Positions 45,210 through 53,444 of a DNA stretch of 64,000 bases are shown in pieces. Where the stretch lies: positions 1-64,000 of the forward strand of contig JAFGUF010000042.1 of the NCBI GenBank assembly GCA_016938675.1, written 5' to 3'. Under the pieces are notes generated by a model. That model ran no database searches. It had not been told where the DNA came from and was given only the letters and a program-made list of their open reading frames with translations. Position 1 is the stretch's first letter. Every line of letters begins with the position of its first letter. The stretch is from Clostridia bacterium (lineage in GTDB: Bacteria > Bacillota > Clostridia > Christensenellales > UMGS416). A program made the position numbers and the translations under genes.

Positions 45210-45256
45210 TTGAGTTTTAGTATTTCCCAACTTAAGTGTAAAATACAAAAACTCAA
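45210..45256 (-). terminator. Long hairpin just after nfo
   Basis: TTGAGTTTTAGTATTT (45210-45225) and AAATACAAAAACTCAA (45241-45256) match at 15 of 16 positions and start directly after the nfo stop codon. The gene reads leftward, so this probably terminates or protects its mRNA, although no long T-run follows. Confidence 0.55.
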
Positions 45257-45257
45257 G

Positions 45258-46121
45258 TCATAATAGATTTTGATACATCTTTTTCATGGCCAAAGCATCC
45301 CGTATCATTGTGCCGCTGGATTCTGATATTACAACTGCTGTCATTTTGCGCCTGACAAGCTGCCTTACCAGATTTTCAAAATACGGGCCGAATTTTTTAT
45401 CCTCAAATGTAAGATGGCGTATTTCTCCTGAAGGGCCATACTCTATCTGGCTGAAGTGTATGTGGATATTCCTTGCCCTGTAGGTGCCGATTGAATCTTC
45501 AATGGCGTCGAGTACCCTTGCGAAATCATCCTCAGTGTTTAGTGATCCGCGCCGCCTTGCGTGCAGGTGCCCGAAGTCAATAGTGGGGATAATTCTTTCA
45601 TCCAGCTGGCAGATTTCAAGGATTTCTTTCAGGTTGCCAAGCTGGTTCTTCTTTCCCATGGTTTCAGGGCAAATGGTAATGTCCCCAAGCCCTGCATTGT
45701 CTATTTCAGGGATGAGCGTTTTCATATAGTCAAGCAGTATGCCCATGGCGTAGCCCCTGTCCATCTTCTTGCAGGTGCCGGGATGGAAAACAACTCTTTC
45801 AGCGCCCATAACTTTCGCCAGATTAAGCGCCGACTCAAGATAGTTTTTTGAATTAATTCTTTTCTCTTCTTCAGGGTTTGCAAAATTGATAAAATACGGG
45901 GCATGAACGGACATCTTTATTCCGTTTTTTCGGGCATTGTATCCAATAGAAGATGCCGTTGCCTCGCCGACATTGACGCCTCTGCCGCAGGGGTATTCGT
46001 ACCAATCCAGGCCGACATTTTTAAGGAAGGCAGGCATATCTGCAGACTTTTTATATCCTGCATTGTAGAACATTTCAGAGTTCCCTGCCGGGCCGAAAAC
46101 AGTATATTCTCTATTTGTCAT
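45258..46121 (-). CDS. nfo: Endonuclease IV-like TIM-barrel protein (AP endonuclease)
   Basis: A 287-residue AP-endonuclease-2 family TIM barrel. Metal ligands of endonuclease IV can be followed in order: VHAPYF, VFHPGT, CPETMG, IDFGHLHAR, IHIHFSQ and VISESSG. This supports a trinuclear-zinc nuclease acting on abasic sites. RHLTFEDKKFGPYFE matches the family's C-terminal segment. Its start overlaps the end of yqeG by 11 bp and it ends the radC-yqeG-nfo operon. A sugar isomerase of the same fold is less likely because all ligands are present. Confidence 0.85.
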   Translation of the reverse strand: MTNREYTVFGPAGNSEMFYNAGYKKSADMPAFLKNVGLDWYEYPCGRGVNVGEATASSIGYNARKNGIKMSVHAPYFINFANPEEEKRINSKNYLESALNLAKVMGAERVVFHPGTCKKMDRGYAMGILLDYMKTLIPEIDNAGLGDITICPETMGKKNQLGNLKEILEICQLDERIIPTIDFGHLHARRRGSLNTEDDFARVLDAIEDSIGTYRARNIHIHFSQIEYGPSGEIRHLTFEDKKFGPYFENLVRQLVRRKMTAVVISESSGTMIRDALAMKKMYQNLL

Positions 46122-46611
46122 CAGTTTTTTTCCTTATGTCTCTGCCAAATAGAATCCTTTCAAAGAATCTGTTTACATAGGTTATTTTTTGTTCCTTTGG
46201 TGAAAGCGGATCGACTATTATGTAGCTGCAGCCGTATATTTTTGAGCCTAGTGCGTCTGTCATCATCTGGTCGCCTATCAGGCATATATGCTGTTTTTTA
46301 ATCTTAAGCTTTGCCTGCGCCCTTATAAATCCGAAGGGAAATGGCTTGAATGCACTAGGCACATATAAAAGCCCGGTGTTTTTCATTACTTCATCAGTTC
46401 TTTTGCTGCCTGAATTTGTGATAACACATATTTTAATTCCCGATTCCTGCATCGCGTTTACCCATTGCATGGATTGATCGCTAATTAATGTCTGGTCCCA
46501 CGGAAGCAGGGTGTTGTCCATATCCACAAAGAGCCCTTTGATATTGTTTTTTATCATGAATTCCGGTGTTATCTCAAGTATCGTCTTAAATTGTGATTGT
46601 ATTCTTATCAT
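46111..46611 (-). CDS. yqeG: YqeG family HAD-type phosphatase
   Basis: A 166-residue HAD-superfamily protein of the YqeG group. Motif I is FVDMDNTLLPWD (Asp about 31 and 33), motif II is CVITNSGSKR, and the acidic motif is CLIGDQMMTDALGSKIYGC. The IRPFFPDLYV-like N-terminus of other YqeG proteins is replaced by MIRIQSQFKTILEITPEFM. It is predicted to hydrolyse a small phosphate ester; substrate is unknown. It lies 10 bp after radC. Confidence 0.88.
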   Translation of the reverse strand: MIRIQSQFKTILEITPEFMIKNNIKGLFVDMDNTLLPWDQTLISDQSMQWVNAMQESGIKICVITNSGSKRTDEVMKNTGLLYVPSAFKPFPFGFIRAQAKLKIKKQHICLIGDQMMTDALGSKIYGCSYIIVDPLSPKEQKITYVNRFFERILFGRDIRKKTDDK

Positions 46612-46621
46612 TTATTTTCCT

Positions 46622-47365
46622 TTAGGTAGTGCTGTATTTTTGTATGGGTGATGCTATCCTAATGTTTACATCCTTGTTTATCTGCTGCATCTCCCCCTGA
46701 CGGGCGAAGGAATAGGCAGAGGTCTCGTTGATTATCACGTGGTCAATTACAGGTATGTCTATTGTCGCCATAACTACTGCCAGCCTGCGCGTAAAGAGGA
46801 TATCCTCATCAGAGGGTGTAACGACGCCGGAAGGGTGGTTGTGGGCGAAAATAACTTGCGAACTATTGTAGCGTATAGCAGACTCCACCACTTTTTTGGG
46901 GTGTACATGCAGGCCTCCCGTTTCGCCTACGCTTATCTGTACATACTGCGTAAGGCTGCATTTGGCGTCCAGGCAAAGCAGATAGAAGACCTCTTTATTC
47001 CATCCGTAGAAAAGGTCAGAGATAAAGTCGATTACCTTGCTTGCTGAGTCAAGGGGCGTAGAGGACTGAGCCTTCTGAGTATTATATAGGCGCATGAGCT
47101 TGGGCAGCATATTCAGGTATACAGCGCAGCGCTCTGATACGCCCGGCACCTTAATCAGGTCATCAGGATGGGCATCCAGCACATTTGAAAACGAACCAAA
47201 TGTGTCTATCAGGCTGTGTGCCAGTGGGTTTACATCCTTGCGCGGGATAACATAATAAAGCATCATTTCCAGTGCTTCATGGGGCGCGAAGCCATCCAGT
47301 CCGCTCTTTCTGTATCGCTCATACATTCTCTGCCTGTGGTTTATGTGAGTGGTGTTTGTGTCCAT
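46622..47365 (-). CDS. radC: RadC family JAB-domain protein
   Basis: A 247-residue RadC-like protein. An N-terminal helix-hairpin-helix region (about 25-90; LIKVPGVSERCAVYLN) is followed by a JAMM/JAB domain with the metal motif HNHPSGVVTPSDED. The role of RadC in DNA repair is disputed; the JAB fold suggests a metallopeptidase. The frame opens at 47392, but GGGAG lies just before the ATGATG pair, so I start at the second ATG, 47365. It heads the radC-yqeG-nfo operon; a TGCTATAAT extended -10 is about 30 bp upstream. Confidence 0.88.
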   Translation of the reverse strand: MDTNTTHINHRQRMYERYRKSGLDGFAPHEALEMMLYYVIPRKDVNPLAHSLIDTFGSFSNVLDAHPDDLIKVPGVSERCAVYLNMLPKLMRLYNTQKAQSSTPLDSASKVIDFISDLFYGWNKEVFYLLCLDAKCSLTQYVQISVGETGGLHVHPKKVVESAIRYNSSQVIFAHNHPSGVVTPSDEDILFTRRLAVVMATIDIPVIDHVIINETSAYSFARQGEMQQINKDVNIRIASPIQKYSTT

Positions 47366-47458
47366 CATTTCTCCCTGTAAAAATATAGGCATTATTATAG
47401 CATATAATGCACAATAATAAAATCTGTTTACCTGCTTAAAAGCATATTATATGCGACT

Positions 47459-48553
47459 TTATTCACTTGTGGAATATGGCGACAACCCTTTATAAACGAA
47501 ATCATATATCCGCGAAAGGTTCTTGTCTTTGTCGTATTGTACGACGGACATTTTCTTGTACCAGCCCATCTTATATGTTCCGTCCAGAGGAACGCGTATT
47601 GAGCAGTAATCGCCTTCCTTGCAGGCATAAAGATACATTGTCATCTCCACCAGCTCCAATGGGTTCATATCGGTCTTTACGTTTTCAGATACTACGGTGA
47701 GTATATTGTTTATTTCCTGTATGCTCAGGCTTCCAAGGCTTTCCTTTAGTGACAGAAGGATTTCCTTCTGCTTGTCATCCCTTGCGAATCCGCCGTCCTG
47801 CTTGCGCTGCCGCATAAAGGCAACTGCCTGTATGCCGCTTAGGTGCACATCTCCGAATGATGTAATGTAGTTTGATTTCTGCGGGTATCCCATCAGCGGG
47901 TTCATTTCGTATATGCAGTGGTTGCAGTCGTGGGCAACAGCGCTTGTCACGTAGGCATCAGCTCCGCCGATTGCGTCAATTATTCTTGCCATTCCTACAA
48001 AATTAGTCACCATATAGTGGTCTATATCCAGGCCGAATTCCTGCTCTATGCATTCAACTGCCCCTTCAGGGCCGTTTGCAAACACAATAGCCGCATTGAT
48101 CCTGTTGAAGTCTCCAAGGGGCGCGATGTAGATGAGTGTATCACGGATAAATGACGTCAGGCGTACGGAATTGGTGTTTTTGTCAATGGTAAGTATCATA
48201 ATAACGTCGCTTCGCCCGCCGATGATCGTATTTTTATATCTATTGTCCATGCCGAAAACAGCGATATTGATTACGCCGAATTCTTCATTTGTTTCGGGCT
48301 CTGGGGTAGGGGCTGGGGTGTAGAGCAGCGATTCGTCTACGGTCGGAATAGGAGTATAGGATACAGACGGTGTCGGCGAAGGGGACTCATCCTCCAGCAT
48401 CAGTGTTTCAGGTGCTGCGTCTGTGCCGTCCTTGAGCTGCATTTTCGATAACTTGATATATACATACCCTGCACATAGGAAAACTAAAGCCAAAATAGAG
48501 GCTGAAACAATCAGCAATATTCGTTTTATTGTGTTTTTGTCTTCCCTGTACAT
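47459..48553 (-). CDS. LytR-CpsA-Psr (LCP) family wall-polymer ligase
   Basis: A 364-residue LCP protein that transfers anionic polymers from lipid carriers to peptidoglycan. One membrane segment (about 11-33) leads to a Pro/Thr-rich linker (about 55-88), then the LCP domain (about 92-260): INIAVFGMDNR, GRSDVIMILTID, LTSFIRDTLIYI, the substrate Arg in DFNRINAA, VTNFVGMARIIDAIGGADAYV and AVAFMRQRK. The Pro/Thr linker resembles that of the 525 gene product. It is monocistronic, with a promoter at 48620-48648. Confidence 0.92.
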   Translation of the reverse strand: MYREDKNTIKRILLIVSASILALVFLCAGYVYIKLSKMQLKDGTDAAPETLMLEDESPSPTPSVSYTPIPTVDESLLYTPAPTPEPETNEEFGVINIAVFGMDNRYKNTIIGGRSDVIMILTIDKNTNSVRLTSFIRDTLIYIAPLGDFNRINAAIVFANGPEGAVECIEQEFGLDIDHYMVTNFVGMARIIDAIGGADAYVTSAVAHDCNHCIYEMNPLMGYPQKSNYITSFGDVHLSGIQAVAFMRQRKQDGGFARDDKQKEILLSLKESLGSLSIQEINNILTVVSENVKTDMNPLELVEMTMYLYACKEGDYCSIRVPLDGTYKMGWYKKMSVVQYDKDKNLSRIYDFVYKGLSPYSTSE

Positions 48554-48619
48554 ATTTTTTCCTTCTGCTATTGTGCATTATTTTTATAAAAATGCGCAGT
48601 AATGAGTCCGTCACTAAAG

Positions 48620-48648
48620 ATTATATATCAGCTTGAAGATATATTCAA
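48620..48648 (-). promoter_or_regulatory. Promoter of the LCP gene
   Basis: Minus strand TTGAAT (48643-48648), 17-bp spacer, perfect TATAAT (48620-48625), about 67 bp before the start codon. Confidence 0.7.
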
Positions 48649-48717
48649 TTTTTATAATAATTTATGCTTTTTCTAATGAGGTGTTCTATGGTATTATATA
48701 GAAAGGAGGGATATTGC

Positions 48718-49215
48718 TTGTTTAAAAAAATTGCAAGGTACATAGTAATATTGTGTTTGTATTCACTTGTATATATGGTACTTGTGGAGAATGTGGGCTG
48801 GCTTAGTTTTTTAATTGGACTGGCTGTTTCTTTTATTGCCATTCTTTTTTCAGGAAAGTATCTTCTTTTTGAATCCTACGATCAATTGTTTCCCATGCGT
48901 TTTTGGGGATTCTTAATATATGTATTCTATCTTTTTGCAAAAATTATTCAATCGGGCATTCAGGCAGCTATCATGACCATCTCCGGCAAAACCAAGCTTT
49001 TCTACAGCAGATATGAAAGTGTACTTAATGATGATTTCACGCTGGATCTTCTGGCGAACTCTATAACATTGACTCCGGGAACAGTAACAGTGAACAGAAA
49101 AGAGAATGTACTGCTTGTCATGCAGCTAGGAAAGGAAGATGCTGGCTTCGATTCGAAGGACATAAACGCGCTTGAAAAAAAGATAAAAAAACTTGTTGCG
49201 AGGAATGAAGGATAA
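48718..49215 (+). CDS. mrpE: Na+/H+ antiporter subunit E (MrpE/MnhE)
   Basis: A 165-residue MrpE-family subunit with two or three membrane segments (about 5-22, 27-47 and 60-80) and a cytoplasmic tail. Family traits are RFWGFLIYVFYLFAKIIQSGIQAA and the signature LANSITLTPGTVTVN. The frame opens at ATG 48664, but AAGGAGG lies 8 bp before a TTG at 48718, which gives a normal MrpE N-terminus; I use that. First gene of the antiporter operon. Confidence 0.92.
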   Translation: MFKKIARYIVILCLYSLVYMVLVENVGWLSFLIGLAVSFIAILFSGKYLLFESYDQLFPMRFWGFLIYVFYLFAKIIQSGIQAAIMTISGKTKLFYSRYESVLNDDFTLDLLANSITLTPGTVTVNRKENVLLVMQLGKEDAGFDSKDINALEKKIKKLVARNEG

Positions 49216-49216
49216 T

Positions 49217-49468
49217 ATGGAGTACTTTTTGGGTATACTTGGTGCGCTGGGCATAGTAGTGATAGTCAGGATGATACAAGGCCCAACTATATGGGAAAGG
49301 CTGCTTACTTTTAACCAGCTATCGTCAAAGATAACGATAAGCATAGTTATGATGGGGATAATAACATCCCAGTCTTTCCTTCTGGACATCGCGATTGTAT
49401 ATACGCTGCTTTCATTTATTTCTAATGTGCTAATAGCGCGGTTTGTGCGCGACAAAGGAGGCATTTGA
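49217..49468 (+). CDS. mrpF: Na+/H+ antiporter subunit F (MrpF/MnhF)
   Basis: An 83-residue subunit with three membrane segments. The family signature RMIQGPTIWERLLTFNQLSSKI follows the first segment, and the last reads LLDIAIVYTLLSFISNVLIARF. The longer frame from 49193 overlaps mrpE; AAGGAT precedes ATG 49217, one base after the mrpE stop. Its own TGA overlaps the mrpG ATG (TGATG). Confidence 0.92.
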   Translation: MEYFLGILGALGIVVIVRMIQGPTIWERLLTFNQLSSKITISIVMMGIITSQSFLLDIAIVYTLLSFISNVLIARFVRDKGGI

Positions 49469-49761
49469 TGGCGCTAAAAATTGCTGCATATTTTCTTTTA
49501 TCCTTCGGAATGATTATGGCTGCATTCGGCGTGGCCGGATTATTCCGCTTCCCTGTAATATATATGCGCCTGCTTGTAAGCTCCAATGTGGACGTAGTGG
49601 GCATGATGCTGATGATGACAGGCATGATGCTGATGTCGCCGAATTTGCTTTTTGCGGCGAAGATTCTGCTTATTATGATTCTTTCTTTGATTACTTCGCC
49701 GCTTTCTGCCCATGCGATAGCAGCCAGCGCATACGAAAGCGGGTACAGATTTAAAAAATGA
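49468..49761 (+). CDS. mrpG: Na+/H+ antiporter subunit G (MrpG/MnhG)
   Basis: A 97-residue subunit with three membrane segments. The MrpG hallmark is GLFRFPVIYMRLLVSSNVD (about 26-44), and SPLSAHAIAASAYESGY closes the protein. AAAGGAGG lies 5 bp before ATG 49468. The stop overlaps the following start (ATGA). Confidence 0.92.
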   Translation: MALKIAAYFLLSFGMIMAAFGVAGLFRFPVIYMRLLVSSNVDVVGMMLMMTGMMLMSPNLLFAAKILLIMILSLITSPLSAHAIAASAYESGYRFKK

Positions 49762-50306
49762 TTAAAATTGTTGAAATAATTGTTTTTTCCATGATGATTG
49801 TGCTTGCTGTTGCAGCAGTAAGCTCCATGAAGCTTCGTAGGGCAATCATATACCTTGGCGCATTTTCTCTGCTTTCATCATTTGTATATCTTTTCAGCAA
49901 CGCTCCAGACCTTGCTATTGCAGAGGCCGTGATAGGCTGCACAATATCTGTTATACTTCTGCTGACTGCACTAAAAAAATACCGCATAATGACAATATAT
50001 TATGTTGAGGATAAGGACTGCGAAGTTTCGCAGAAGATGGGAGAAAACTTTATTGAAGAGATGGAGCAATTTCTAGTTGCCCATGAGTTCGAGCCGCAGC
50101 TCGTAAGGACAGAGCTGGATGATGAATCCCTGCATGAGCAGGACAAATTCGACCTTCTGGTTGTGGGAGTTGAAAAGAGCATAAATGTATATTCAGCAAG
50201 TGACAACTTCAATTCGGAGATGATAGGCAAGTTTATAGAAAGAACGGAAGAACACAAGGATATACTTTTTATATCCCTTACTGAGGAGACAGGCTATGAC
50301 GGATAA
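49758..50306 (+). CDS. MbhD-like (DUF4040) antiporter subunit with C-terminal extension
   Basis: A 182-residue protein. The N-terminal 78 residues form three membrane segments of the DUF4040/MbhD type (RRAIIYLGAFSLLSSFVYLFSNAPDLAIAEAVIGCTISVIL), a region homologous to the C-terminal part of MrpA. Residues 80-182 form an acidic soluble domain (FIEEMEQFLVAHEFEPQLVRTEL) that I cannot name and that is not part of the minimal MbhD. It starts in an ATGA overlap with mrpG and overlaps the next gene by 11 bp. It is one of two pieces standing in for MrpA. Confidence 0.85.
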   Translation: MIKIVEIIVFSMMIVLAVAAVSSMKLRRAIIYLGAFSLLSSFVYLFSNAPDLAIAEAVIGCTISVILLLTALKKYRIMTIYYVEDKDCEVSQKMGENFIEEMEQFLVAHEFEPQLVRTELDDESLHEQDKFDLLVVGVEKSINVYSASDNFNSEMIGKFIERTEEHKDILFISLTEETGYDG

Positions 50307-50577
50307 AAGAAGAAGAACAATCATCATGGTTTTGTGCTTTGCAATGGCAGCTCTTACTTTAATGGGGTATTTCATAAGCGAAAGGGAGGAATATTCAGGG
50401 CAGAGCGAGGCGAAGGATTATATACTTGCTCACCATGTGGAGGAAACGGGAGCCCTCAACTCCGTAACTGCGATATATCTAAACTATAGGCTTTGGGATA
50501 CGCTTTTTGAGGCTATGGTGCTGATGCTTTCTGCGCTTGCGGTAATAACGTTTTCCTGGAGTGAAAAAGATGAATAG
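50296..50577 (+). CDS. MbhE-like small antiporter subunit
   Basis: A 93-residue protein with two membrane segments (about 9-27 and 67-87). SVTAIYLNYRLWDTLFEAMVLMLSALAVITF is characteristic of MbhE and the matching C-terminal piece of MrpA. With the preceding MbhD-like protein it covers the MrpA C-terminal region. It overlaps mrpB by 8 bp. Confidence 0.85.
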   Translation: MTDKRRRTIIMVLCFAMAALTLMGYFISEREEYSGQSEAKDYILAHHVEETGALNSVTAIYLNYRLWDTLFEAMVLMLSALAVITFSWSEKDE

Positions 50578-50953
50578 CAATTCTGTAATAGTATCAAACA
50601 TTTCAAAGATACTCATACCGATAGTATTGGTTTTCGGAATATATGTGGTCGTTAACGGTGCGGACAGCGTTGGCGGTGGGTTTCAGGGCGGAGCAGTGCT
50701 GTCTTCTGTTTTCATCCTGCGCTACTTAAGCGAGCCCAGCAGGGAGCTGAGGCTTGATCTTCTGAAGCTGGCAGAGAAGATTCTTATGCTCGGGCTATTG
50801 CTGCTGGCTGCTTTCACAATATCAAGAAGCATGGACATGGGCGAAAAACTAGGCGGCATATGGATGCTGGCGCTGAATATAATAATAGCGGCAAAGGTGA
50901 GCTGCGGCTTAAGCATTGTATTTTTCAGATATGTTTTCTACGAAGGAAGGTAG
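50570..50953 (+). CDS. mrpB: Na+/H+ antiporter subunit B (MrpB/MnhB)
   Basis: A 127-residue MrpB-like protein with four membrane segments. Signature residues are GIYVVVNGADSVGGGFQGGAVLSSVFILRYL (about 20-50). The frame extends three codons upstream by GTG, but GGAG is located there, so I start at ATG 50570. It is 2 bp from mrpC. Confidence 0.9.
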   Translation: MNSNSVIVSNISKILIPIVLVFGIYVVVNGADSVGGGFQGGAVLSSVFILRYLSEPSRELRLDLLKLAEKILMLGLLLLAAFTISRSMDMGEKLGGIWMLALNIIIAAKVSCGLSIVFFRYVFYEGR

Positions 50954-50955
50954 CG

Positions 50956-51321
50956 ATGGGGATAATAAATAACTTTAACATTGGCGAAATCGCCGCAATC
51001 ATCATTTTCTTTATCGGAGTATACGGCATAATTGCCAGGCGCAATATTGTAAAGAGCGTAATATCCATAGGCATCATGGAGACAGCTATTATCCTTTATT
51101 TTGTATCATCAAATAAGGGCTATGAAAAGGCGCCAATCGCAGCTGATACAGTAAACAGCGCCCATATAGCTGACCCTATGCCGCAGGCTCTGATGATTAC
51201 TGCCATTGTTATCGGCGTAGGCATTACAGCGATTGCCCTGACAATGTTTATTAATCTCTATCATAAATACGGAACAACAAACTGGAAAAAGGCAAGAAAC
51301 CTGAGGGATAAAGAATTATGA
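50956..51321 (+). CDS. mrpC: Na+/H+ antiporter subunit C (MrpC/MnhC, NuoK-like)
   Basis: A 121-residue NuoK-type subunit with three membrane segments. ARRNIVKSVISIGIMETAIILYFVSS and DPMPQALMITAIVIGVGITAIALTMFINLY are typical of MrpC. The frame opens far inside mrpB at 50860; AAGGAAGG and a proper hydrophobic N-terminus support ATG 50956. Overlaps mrpD by 4 bp (ATGA). Confidence 0.93.
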   Translation: MGIINNFNIGEIAAIIIFFIGVYGIIARRNIVKSVISIGIMETAIILYFVSSNKGYEKAPIAADTVNSAHIADPMPQALMITAIVIGVGITAIALTMFINLYHKYGTTNWKKARNLRDKEL

Positions 51322-52910
51322 GCTATCTCCTAAGCATTCTTATACTATTGCCGATAATTTCCGGCATATTGATATATCTGATACCAAAACGGGCTAGCCT
51401 GTGGGTATGCATAGCCGCACAGATTTTTCAGCTAGGTGTCAGCGTATATTTAATGTCATTGGTAAAGGAAGGGGCAATCTATTTCAACATAGGCAGATGG
51501 ATTCCTCCGGTGGGCATTTCTCTCTATGCCGATACTCTGTCGATGTCTTTTGTGATGCTGTCTTCTTTCCTGTTTATGATGTTTGTAATTTTCAATTCAT
51601 CAAGGCACTATGTGGACAGAATGTTCTATATGCTCTATCTGTCGCTGCAGGGCATGATAGCAGGCATTTTCCTAATGGATGACCTTTTCTCTATTTTCAT
51701 TATTGTTGAGGTTTCAACTATTGTTGTTTCCCTGCTTATTATGTACAAGCGGGACTCAAGGTCCATGTACGACGGGCTAATATATCTGCTTATCAATGTC
51801 TTTTCAATGACATTCTATCTCTTCGGAATAGTCGTGCTCTATAAAATAACGGGGACATTCAGCCTGAGGCTGAACGCTGAAATAGTAAAGCAGATGACGG
51901 ATGCAAGAGTTTTATACTTTCCGTATGCTTTGATAATAACCTCCGTTTCATTGAAGGCTGCGCTGATGCCGCTGTTTTCTTGGCTGCCTAAGGCTCACGG
52001 AACGCCCAGTGCGCCATCCGTTGTATCGGCGGTGCTTTCCGGGCTTTATGTGAAGGGCGGAGTATACTTATTTTTCAGGATTACAAATGCTTTCAGCGTA
52101 ATAGATACCACTCAGTTTTTCTTTGTCAGCGGCGTAATTACTGCTTTTATTGGGCTGATTCTGGCGCTTTCGCAGACAGATATTAAGCTGATATTATCCT
52201 ACAGCACAGTGTCGCAGCTTGGCATAATAATGCTGGCATTGAATTTAGGAGACAGCGAAGCGGTATACGGCGGGTTCTATCATATGGTGAGCCATGCGCT
52301 TTTTAAGGCCGCGCTGTTTCTTTGTGCGGGAATAATTATCGAAAAATATGAGACAAGGAATATAAATGAGATAAGAGGCGTATTCAGGACGATGCCGCTT
52401 GTTTCGATTGCGTGTATCGGAGCAATTCTCGCAGTTACTGGTGCTCCGTTTTTTAATGGTGCAACATCCAAATACATGATTTCACACAGCACAAACTCAA
52501 TATTTACGGAGGCACTGCTGATATTCTTGAATTTCGGAACAGTGCTGTATTTCGTTAAATTTGCATCTATATTTCCTGGAAAGCGCAGAGAGGGAATATC
52601 CAAAGTGCCGATAAACAGAGAAATTGTTCTTGTAGTGCTGGGTGCATTCTGCCTGGCTGGCGGGATATTCGGCACTCAGCTTATAAAGATTCTATATGGA
52701 GTGGATGTCAGCATAGAAATAGGCGAGTACTTCAAGAAGTCACTTATTTATTTCGGAACGCTGGGTGCTTCTTTGCTGCTATTTAGGCTGAAGGTGCTTC
52801 ATAATAAATTCTTTGACAGGCTGCGCACTTTCGACGCCACATTCAATACGATAGCCTTGAGCCTGCCGCTTTTTTTTGCTGCTGTTTTGGCCTACCTGAT
52901 AATATCCTAG
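51318..52910 (+). CDS. mrpD: Na+/H+ antiporter subunit D (MrpD/MnhD, NuoN-like)
   Basis: A 530-residue proton-pumping subunit with about fourteen membrane segments. Key elements are the conserved Glu in IIVEVSTIVVS, the broken-helix Lys in SLKAALMPLFSWLPKAHGTPSAPSVVSAVLSGLYVKGGVY, LSYSTVSQLG and HMVSHALFKAALF. It is the only large antiporter-like subunit in the operon, because MrpA is absent. Its TAG stop shares CTAG (52907-52910) with the convergent GNAT gene. Confidence 0.94.
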   Translation: MSYLLSILILLPIISGILIYLIPKRASLWVCIAAQIFQLGVSVYLMSLVKEGAIYFNIGRWIPPVGISLYADTLSMSFVMLSSFLFMMFVIFNSSRHYVDRMFYMLYLSLQGMIAGIFLMDDLFSIFIIVEVSTIVVSLLIMYKRDSRSMYDGLIYLLINVFSMTFYLFGIVVLYKITGTFSLRLNAEIVKQMTDARVLYFPYALIITSVSLKAALMPLFSWLPKAHGTPSAPSVVSAVLSGLYVKGGVYLFFRITNAFSVIDTTQFFFVSGVITAFIGLILALSQTDIKLILSYSTVSQLGIIMLALNLGDSEAVYGGFYHMVSHALFKAALFLCAGIIIEKYETRNINEIRGVFRTMPLVSIACIGAILAVTGAPFFNGATSKYMISHSTNSIFTEALLIFLNFGTVLYFVKFASIFPGKRREGISKVPINREIVLVVLGAFCLAGGIFGTQLIKILYGVDVSIEIGEYFKKSLIYFGTLGASLLLFRLKVLHNKFFDRLRTFDATFNTIALSLPLFFAAVLAYLIIS

Positions 52911-53410
52911 TCAATAATGCCTGCGAGCGAGTAGTCGGGAAGGATTTCTTTGACAAGCAGCCCGCGGATATATCCCTTTGTATCAGTAGTTGAGTGAACA
53001 AAAAAGCCCTGCTTATAATAATACTGAACCTGCTTGCTCAGCTTTGTAGCTGTGTGCAGCGCCATTGCGGAAAGATTGTTTTCTTTGCAGTACTGTTCTG
53101 CATACTTCAATAGCTGTCCGCCGCTGCCGGTGGACTGCCATTTGGGCAGCACGCCGAAGCGGGAAATGTAGCAAACGTTGTCTATTGCCTCGAATCGTAT
53201 TGTGCCTGTTATGTTGAACATGTTTGCCGTTGCAACGTATACCTGCTTTGTGAGTATATCGTTTTTTATTTCATCGTATGTTTCATTTGCTGTCTTTATC
53301 TTTATGCCCAGCACGTTGTAGTAGTCGGAGAAGGCGACGTGAAGCACATCCGAGATAGCGGGTATATCGGCTAGCTTTGCAGGGCGCACTTGTATATTTA
53401 TATTTTCCAT
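52907..53410 (-). CDS. GNAT family N-acetyltransferase
   Basis: A 167-residue acetyltransferase. IQVRPAKLADIPAISDVLHVAF opens the domain, and the acetyl-CoA loop is VLPKWQSTGSGGQLLKYAEQYC, where the usual R/QGxGxG/A becomes STGSGG. Substrate is unknown. The frame extends to 53470 inside argD; starts at 53458 (GAGAAAG upstream) and 53410 are both possible, and I prefer 53410 because the domain begins there. It is the last gene in line with argCBD, so it might supply acetylation in that pathway, but the sequence is not ArgA-like. Confidence 0.8.
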   Translation of the reverse strand: MENINIQVRPAKLADIPAISDVLHVAFSDYYNVLGIKIKTANETYDEIKNDILTKQVYVATANMFNITGTIRFEAIDNVCYISRFGVLPKWQSTGSGGQLLKYAEQYCKENNLSAMALHTATKLSKQVQYYYKQGFFVHSTTDTKGYIRGLLVKEILPDYSLAGIID

Positions 53411-53444
53411 TATTCTTCTTTCAGGCGTATTTATTTCTTTGTAA

